NCBI RefSeq assembly: GCF_024804185.1
Contig: NZ_CP101657.1
Coordinates: 496,001-560,000, forward strand
Source: Wolbachia endosymbiont of Aedes albopictus
GTDB taxonomy: Bacteria; Pseudomonadota; Alphaproteobacteria; Rickettsiales; Anaplasmataceae
Direction of reading: 5' to 3'
Length of the DNA stretch: 64,000 nucleotides
A model generated the notes under the pieces. It saw only the letters and a list, made by a program, of their open reading frames with translations. It searched no databases and was not told the origin of the DNA. The position numbers and the translations under genes are program-made. How positions within the stretch are numbered: position 1 is the first letter of the stretch; the number at the start of each line of letters is the position of its first letter. This document shows, piece by piece, positions 59,087 to 64,000 of the stretch.

Positions 59087-59224
59087 GGTATACGAGAGCC
59101 AATAGACTTCTTGTATACCTTCTGTCATCCAAGTAGCCAAGCTACTTGGTTCTTTTTTTGGGTTCCAGCACTATGTACATAGCTGTACAAACATTGTAGC
59201 CGTTATTCAAGTAGCCCGCAGAAA

Positions 59225-59515
59225 TGAAAAAACTTACTTGACAAACTCCGCCAGCCCCCTTATTATAACAATAAGGGTATTTATGACTCAAAACTTGTTT
59301 TTGACCTGCAGGCTCAATGACAAAATTCAGTAAAAAACTCAGAGTATTTATTGGCGGATTACATAAAATTATAGCGGCTGCATGTCTTTTTTATTTTTTC
59401 TACATTCAGCCAAATCGCGCTTATTTTAAGCGTTAGCACATTATTACAGCGCCACTTACAGTAATATAGAGTCAAAACTCGCACCACGGGGTTTCTTTTG
59501 CCTTTTTTTTCGTTT
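59225..59515 (+). repeat. Promoter-bearing dispersed repeat, copy B (candidate small RNA)
   Basis: TTGACA at 59238-59243, 17-bp spacer, TATTAT at 59261-59266. About 240 bases of body follow, then 'cggggtttcttttgcc' and a T run at 59500-59512. Inverted copy at 4373-4655 is nearly identical over its full length. Confidence 0.7.
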
Positions 59516-59534
59516 GGTAAATTTCTTAAACATT

Positions 59535-59835
59535 TATAGCTAAACGACAACCGTCATCCCGCTACGTGTTAGCGGCTAAGAGATACCGTGACGGTATGAC
59601 GTAGGATTGCTGTCATCCCGCTACTTGTTAGCGGCTGGGAGATACCGCGAATGAATCGCGGTATGACGGTCTGTGGCGGAATGACGGTTAAGCAATTCGT
59701 CATCCCGCAGCGGGATCTCTTGTTAGCGCCGCGGCGTTATGCGGTGGCATCTTCGTCATTCCGCTATGTGTTAGCGGCTAAGAGATACCGCGGCAGTATG
59801 ACGGTTAAGTAGGGTGTCATCCCAGTCTGGGCACT
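59535..59835. repeat. Palindromic repeat field
   Basis: Same modules as at 3.6, 16.4 and 31.6 kb: 'gtcatcccgctacgtgttag', 'ataccgcgaatgaatcgcgg', 'atgacggttaagcaattcgt'. No gene. Confidence 0.85.
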
Positions 59836-59900
59836 GCCCACTGGTGGCCCAAACTACAACGTTCGTACAGTTGTGGGTAACAGGAGGTAATGCAAGCAGT

Positions 59901-60857
59901 CTAATAGCGCAGCAACACGGAACCCCATGTGAGACCTGCACCTATTGCAATCAGCAGTACCAGATTTCCTGATTTTATTTTTGATTCTTGTATTGCATAG
60001 TCTAAAGCCAGTGGAATTGACGCTGCTGAGGTGTTTGCATGCTTATCAACGGTATTAATCACTTTCTCTATAGGGAAATCTAACTTCTTTACTACTGCTT
60101 CAATAATACGAATATTTGCTTGATGGGGAATTAGCCAGTCAATATCAGTGATTTTCAAATTATTGCATCTTAGTGTTTCCTCTACTGAGGCTGTTAATTT
60201 ATCTACTGCATGTTTAAACACTTCTCTTCCATTCATGCATATTTTTCCAGAATCATCAGTAGAGGATACCCCTCCGTTTGTACATAATACGTCCACATTG
60301 CCATCAGAGTGTAAGTTTGTTGATATGATGCCGCTGCTACCTATTTCCGATTTTATTATCACTGCACCAGCACCATCACCAAAGAGTACACAAGTTGACC
60401 TATCTTCCCAGTCAACAATCCTAGACATTATTTCAGCACCAATAACGAGCGCATATTTAATTCTATTGTTAGATTTTATGAGCGAATCAGCAACTGTAAC
60501 TGCATATATAAAACCAGAGCATACTGCTTGTACATCAAAAGAAAATGCGTTTTTACATTTTAACTTACTTTGTACAATCGTTGCACAGCTAGGCAAAGTT
60601 TTATCAGGCGTTGTTGTTGCAACTATAATCAAGTCAATTTCATCTGCTGAAATTTTAGCTTTTTCTATAGCACTTTTTGCTGCATTTACAGCTAGATCTG
60701 ACGTTAGTTCTCCTTCATCTGCTATATGCCTTTGAACTATTCCTGTTCTCTGCCTTATCCATTCATCGCTTGTCTCAACTATCGATGCAATTTCGTTGTT
60801 ACTCAACGTTTTTCTTGGTAGGTAAGATCCAGTGCTTAATATGAAACTTTTATTCAA
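59901..60857 (-). CDS. fabH: 3-oxoacyl-[acyl-carrier-protein] synthase III
   Basis: 318 residues. Catalytic C113 in DVQAVCSGFIYAV, histidine in DWLIPHQANIRI and asparagine in KHANTSAASIPLAL. Starts fatty-acid synthesis from acetyl-CoA and malonyl-ACP. Overlaps plsX by 8 bp. Confidence 0.95.
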   Translation of the reverse strand: MNKSFILSTGSYLPRKTLSNNEIASIVETSDEWIRQRTGIVQRHIADEGELTSDLAVNAAKSAIEKAKISADEIDLIIVATTTPDKTLPSCATIVQSKLKCKNAFSFDVQAVCSGFIYAVTVADSLIKSNNRIKYALVIGAEIMSRIVDWEDRSTCVLFGDGAGAVIIKSEIGSSGIISTNLHSDGNVDVLCTNGGVSSTDDSGKICMNGREVFKHAVDKLTASVEETLRCNNLKITDIDWLIPHQANIRIIEAVVKKLDFPIEKVINTVDKHANTSAASIPLALDYAIQESKIKSGNLVLLIAIGAGLTWGSVLLRY

Positions 60858-61887
60858 TATGACTTACCCCGTTAATTATCTTTTGATTTAAATTTTCACT
60901 AATTGCATTTACTGCAAATTTTATAGCATGAGCAAAAGAAATAGCATCAGAATTTCCATGACTTTTAATGATAATACCATTCAGCCCTAAAAACATAGCT
61001 CCACTTCTAATTTTGGGATTAAAACGTGTTAAAGCTTTATTTAGTTTGGATTTTAACAACATACCAACAAGCATTTTTGCTGCCCATGAGCTCAGTACTT
61101 CCTGCTTTATTAGATTGATAAAAGTATTAGCGGTTGCCTCAGCTGTTTTGAGCATTACATTGCCAACAAAACCATCAGCAACAATCACATCTATATTGCC
61201 CTCTAAAAATTCACTTGCCTCTATATACCCTTTGAAATTAATGTCTGGAGCGTTTTTAAGCAACTCAAAAGCGCCGCGCACTGAGTCATTACCTTTAACT
61301 TCTTCTATACCGATATTTAGCAAAGCAACCTCAGGGTTGTCAATTTTTAGCGCTACTTTTGCAAATATACTTCCCATTAATGCAAACTGGAATAACGAAT
61401 CGGCATTACAATCGACGTTTGCACCAAGGTCAAGCAAAGCGAAGCTTTTTGTCTTAGTTGGACAGATAGAGACAATAGCAGGACGATAAATATTTGGTAA
61501 TGTTCCTAAAATAAATCTGGAAATTGCCATCAACGCCCCGGTGTTGCCTGAAGATACCACTCCGAAAGCTTTACCTTCTTTCACTGCAACAATTGCAGCT
61601 TTCATACTTGAGTCTTTACGATGTCTCAGCGCAAAAGATGGCTTATCATTTGCAAGGACATTGTCAGAACAATGAGTAAACTCAGAATTGTTACTTACTT
61701 TTTTATATTTCAAAAGCAAAGGAGATACTTTTTCCTTATCTCCATAAATATGAAAAAGAACTTTAATGCCTGGGTCAACAAGATTATCCAAAAAAAAACC
61801 AGCACCCTGAATTACGGAAAGAGGCGCAAAATCGCCCCCCATAGCGTCAAGTGCAATAACTATGTGATTATTGACCGTGGGTAACAT
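60850..61887 (-). CDS. plsX: Phosphate acyltransferase PlsX
   Basis: 345 residues from the ATG at 61887 (MLPTVNNHIVIALDAMGGDFAP). A longer frame starts at 61947, but it would run into the rpmF coding region. DAMGGD is the family signature, followed by SSGNTGALMAISRF. Makes acyl phosphate for phospholipid synthesis. Order rpmF-plsX-fabH is conserved in bacteria. Confidence 0.93.
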   Translation of the reverse strand: MLPTVNNHIVIALDAMGGDFAPLSVIQGAGFFLDNLVDPGIKVLFHIYGDKEKVSPLLLKYKKVSNNSEFTHCSDNVLANDKPSFALRHRKDSSMKAAIVAVKEGKAFGVVSSGNTGALMAISRFILGTLPNIYRPAIVSICPTKTKSFALLDLGANVDCNADSLFQFALMGSIFAKVALKIDNPEVALLNIGIEEVKGNDSVRGAFELLKNAPDINFKGYIEASEFLEGNIDVIVADGFVGNVMLKTAEATANTFINLIKQEVLSSWAAKMLVGMLLKSKLNKALTRFNPKIRSGAMFLGLNGIIIKSHGNSDAISFAHAIKFAVNAISENLNQKIINGVSHIE

Positions 61888-61897
61888 ACCATAATAG

Positions 61898-62080
61898 TCA
61901 TTCTGCCTGTTGCTTAATGAAAACTCGTTTTCCTTTGTAACTGCCATCGACTGCTACATTGTGAGGCAACATGAATTCCCCAGTTGCTGAACATACCACA
62001 ACATTCTTAGGCTCAATAGCATGATGAGAACGATGCATATTACGCCTTGACTTTGACTTTTTTCTTTTTGGAACTGCCAA
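61898..62080 (-). CDS. rpmF: 50S ribosomal protein L32
   Basis: 60 residues. The start is taken as TTG at 62080, giving MAVPKRKKSKSRRNM like the family, with a near-perfect 'ggaggaag' Shine-Dalgarno just before it. The upstream ATG at 62092 lies within that site and would add MEEV-. CSATGEFMLPHNV is typical of L32. Confidence 0.93.
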   Translation of the reverse strand: MAVPKRKKSKSRRNMHRSHHAIEPKNVVVCSATGEFMLPHNVAVDGSYKGKRVFIKQQAE

Positions 62081-62105
62081 AACTTCCTCCATTCTACTAC
62101 AAAAT

Positions 62106-63008
62106 TCAATTCATTAGTAACATGTTTTTTACAAGAAGTAAACAGGGATAATAAAATAAGTGTATGGTTCCAGGTTCTAAACCCGATAATGCTACCACTT
62201 GCTCATTGCTTTCTCCTTCTCCTAAAATATTTGCTTCAGGATCAAGTCTGGTAATAAATCCTGCAAACATCGCTGCTGTTTTTTTTCTGACTAATTCTGC
62301 ATCATCGTATTGATCAAGTTCATAGAGCTTTAACAGTACACTGGACAACCATGGTACTCCTCGAATCTGCCCGGGTCTCAGTAGCCTATAAAACATCATT
62401 TGCTGGCACTCTCACTGATTCGCCAAACGAGCCTTCTCCTGGATGTTCTCTAAATAGGTAGTACGCTTCTCTTTGCCCAAGTCGGTTAAATTCAATGCCG
62501 TTTCTTATTACATTACCGTTGGCAAGGGTTTGATTGCTTTTATTATCTAAATGCTCTGATTCCAACACTTGCAGTTGCAACGGCACACAAAGACCATCTT
62601 CTCGTTTTCTTGTTCGGAAAACATTCTCCTCCTTCTATCATGCTCCTATAAACCAAAGCTTGTAATCCATAAAAACCACTCACTCCGCTACTGTCTGCTT
62701 CATCTGTCCATCTCAGCCATAACTCTTGCACTTTTTTCCGAAACTCTCCATCCTTTGCTTTTGATTGCGGCTTTATTCCTGTCCCAACACAATTACTCAC
62801 TATCGTATCGATGATGTTTGCTGCATAGGAGTTCTTTCTTACCATATCACAAGAGCGGCTACGTAAATGCTCAAGGCTCTGAGAGAGTAAGCTATTTATA
62901 CTTCCTACTTCTGGTTGAAAGTGCAATAATCTCCTTCCTGAACCTCCATGCCGAACTTTTGGCTTTTGGTTTGCTAAATAATTGTTTGAATGATTTGAGT
63001 AACATCAT
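62106..63008 (-). pseudogene. Phage portal protein, decayed (lambda-type, WO-like)
   Basis: Pieces in several frames: MMLLKSFKQLFSKPKAKSSA at 63008, then HFQPEVGSINSLLSQSLEHL to MIEGGECF, then LQLQVLESEHLDNKSNQTLA, then MMFYRLLRPGQIRGVPWLSS to ALSGLEPGT. Together they follow the lambda portal (gpB) order, but there are at least three frameshifts and the C-terminus is missing. Its start overlaps the stop of the upstream muramidase gene as ATGA, as in a once-functional phage operon. Next to rpmF, so the phage remnant ends here. Confidence 0.88.
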
Positions 63009-64000
63009 GATATCCAAAAATCCCTTAATTCTTCCAATGTTCCGTTGAATTTGTTCCTATCGCATGCGCCTATCCCTTCTACTTCATGCGGCTTTGGCCC
63101 TGTTTGACCGTCAGTATATTGCCATAGAATCCAGTTCCTCCATCCTATTGGTAGTGTTGGCTCTGCTCCCCATTTTGCTAGCCATAGTGGACATTTTGTT
63201 AAAGTTGGCGTTGCAAAATCCTCGAGAAAATAAGCACTTCCATAGATCAATGGAAAACGTCCTGTTTCTTCATGAACTTTAGCAACAAAATCTTCCGCTT
63301 GTTCTGGCGTTATGTTTTTTCCATTTCGGTTTTCTTCAATATCAAGGGCAAGCAATACTTGAGAATAATCTCCTACTGTTTTCAAAAAATGCTCAGCTTG
63401 GTCTTTTCCGTTTTCTCCTACTCCAAAATGGTATGCTCCCCACATCAAACCTTCTTCTTCAGAGGCTTTTCTTCTTTCTGCATATGTTAGATCTATATAT
63501 TTTAACCCCTGGGTTGCTTTATGAATGACTCCCTGTATCCCATCTTCTTTCGCTAACTTGAAATCTACACTTTCTTCCCAGTGCGATAAATCCACTATCA
63601 CGTTTACTGATTCTTCTTTATCTGACACTCTCGATAATTCAGCTTCTAATTCTTCTATTGTTGGTAGCGCTGTTTTTATCTCTTCTGGTAGATTTTCAGT
63701 AATTTGATACTCTGCTAACCCTATTGGCTTGTTCATGTCACGTAATGCGTACTCGGCTACAACACCAACTTTAGAGCGATAGAGGATAAGACCAATTGAT
63801 GGGTTATCACCTGGCTGTCTTAATAAATCATCAACTGCTGAAAGGTAAAAATTCATCTTTCCAGTGTATTCTGGCTTGAATTTCCCTGCTTTTAGTTCAA
63901 TTACAATATAGCAACGAAGCTTAACGTGGTAAAAGAGCAAATCCAAATAGAAATCTCTATCTTCAACCTGTAAATGGTACTGCCTTCCTAAAAATGCAAA
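63005..64000 (-). CDS. YhcG-like PD-(D/E)XK nuclease fused to GH25 muramidase (5' end outside window)
   Basis: The frame continues past 64000 (visible upstream residues FAFLGRQYHLQVEDRDFYLD). Counting from the internal codon at 63946, residues 1-105 match the C-terminal nuclease domain of DUF1016/YhcG proteins (DLLFYHVKLRCYIVIELKAG, D and ExK). Residues 115-313 are a GH25 lysozyme: VIVDLSHW, the catalytic D-x-E in LALDIEEN (202-204), and WILWQYTDG near the end. GH25 enzymes are known in WO phages. The join is in frame with a short acidic linker (ELSRVSDKEES). Partial at the window edge. Confidence 0.85.
   Translation of the reverse strand, partial: FAFLGRQYHLQVEDRDFYLDLLFYHVKLRCYIVIELKAGKFKPEYTGKMNFYLSAVDDLLRQPGDNPSIGLILYRSKVGVVAEYALRDMNKPIGLAEYQITENLPEEIKTALPTIEELEAELSRVSDKEESVNVIVDLSHWEESVDFKLAKEDGIQGVIHKATQGLKYIDLTYAERRKASEEEGLMWGAYHFGVGENGKDQAEHFLKTVGDYSQVLLALDIEENRNGKNITPEQAEDFVAKVHEETGRFPLIYGSAYFLEDFATPTLTKCPLWLAKWGAEPTLPIGWRNWILWQYTDGQTGPKPHEVEGIGACDRNKFNGTLEELRDFWIS

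Overview
The window is AT-rich alphaproteobacterial DNA that I assign to a Wolbachia endosymbiont of an arthropod. The evidence is an adjacent cidA-cidB (cifA-cifB) cytoplasmic incompatibility pair, fragments of WO-type phage genes (terminase, portal, GH25 muramidase), many IS110/IS3 and Rpn-type remnants, dense intergenic palindromic repeats, and a scattered set of single-copy housekeeping genes. I cannot name the strain from sequence alone.

Layout. 1-3.5 kb: end of a SURF1-like gene, a CPA2 antiporter, a redoxin, tmk. 3.5-4.8 kb: palindromic repeat field plus one copy of a promoter-bearing repeat. 4.8-9.3 kb: mnmG, pepP (each with an in-frame palindromic insert) and a small coiled-coil gene. 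9.4-10.4 kb: decayed IS3-type element. 10.4-11.4 kb: an unknown two-TM protein whose tail carries ESCRT-like short motifs. 11.7-15.8 kb: fabI, secD, hemC, murB. 15.8-18.2 kb: repeats and IS110 copy 1. 18.4-29.5 kb: unknown membrane protein, tandem amino-acid permeases, asd, purK, apaG, Rpn nuclease, iron ABC permease, trhO. 29.5-31.9 kb: orphan terminase fragment, IS110 copy 2, repeats. 32-44.6 kb: mrp, ubiH-type hydroxylase, exported amidotransferase, tRNA-Phe, coaD, CHCC zinc finger, the rpsB-tsf-pyrH-frr-uppS-cdsA cluster, tRNA-Asp, yajC, glmS. 45.3-52.7 kb: the cidA-cidB island, with a broken Rpn gene and a third IS110-family transposase behind it. 53-59.1 kb: purN, two M16 peptidases, lspA, ribF, glutaredoxin, a hypothetical gene. 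59.1-59.9 kb: repeats. 59.9-62.1 kb: fabH-plsX-rpmF. 62.1 kb to the end: decayed phage portal gene and a YhcG-like nuclease/GH25 muramidase fusion running off the window.

Most notable. (i) The two identical IS110 copies carry, 5' of the transposase, a segment that folds on paper into two guide-bearing loops. One matches the target (CGCGGCG and the complement of GACGGT); the other matches the element's own joined ends (ATAGTTG and the complement of ATTGTAA). This is what a bridge RNA should look like, and the target is the host's own palindromic repeat. (ii) An apparently intact type I cid operon with a complete Ulp1-type protease triad sits among housekeeping genes, beside transposon debris and not inside a prophage. 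(iii) A dispersed repeat keeps a TTGACA-17-TATNNT promoter in four copies and may make small RNAs. (iv) A membrane protein carries PSAPP and LYPDL motifs like those viruses use to recruit ESCRT.

All calls come from reading the sequence and recalled family knowledge; no database search or folding program was run.
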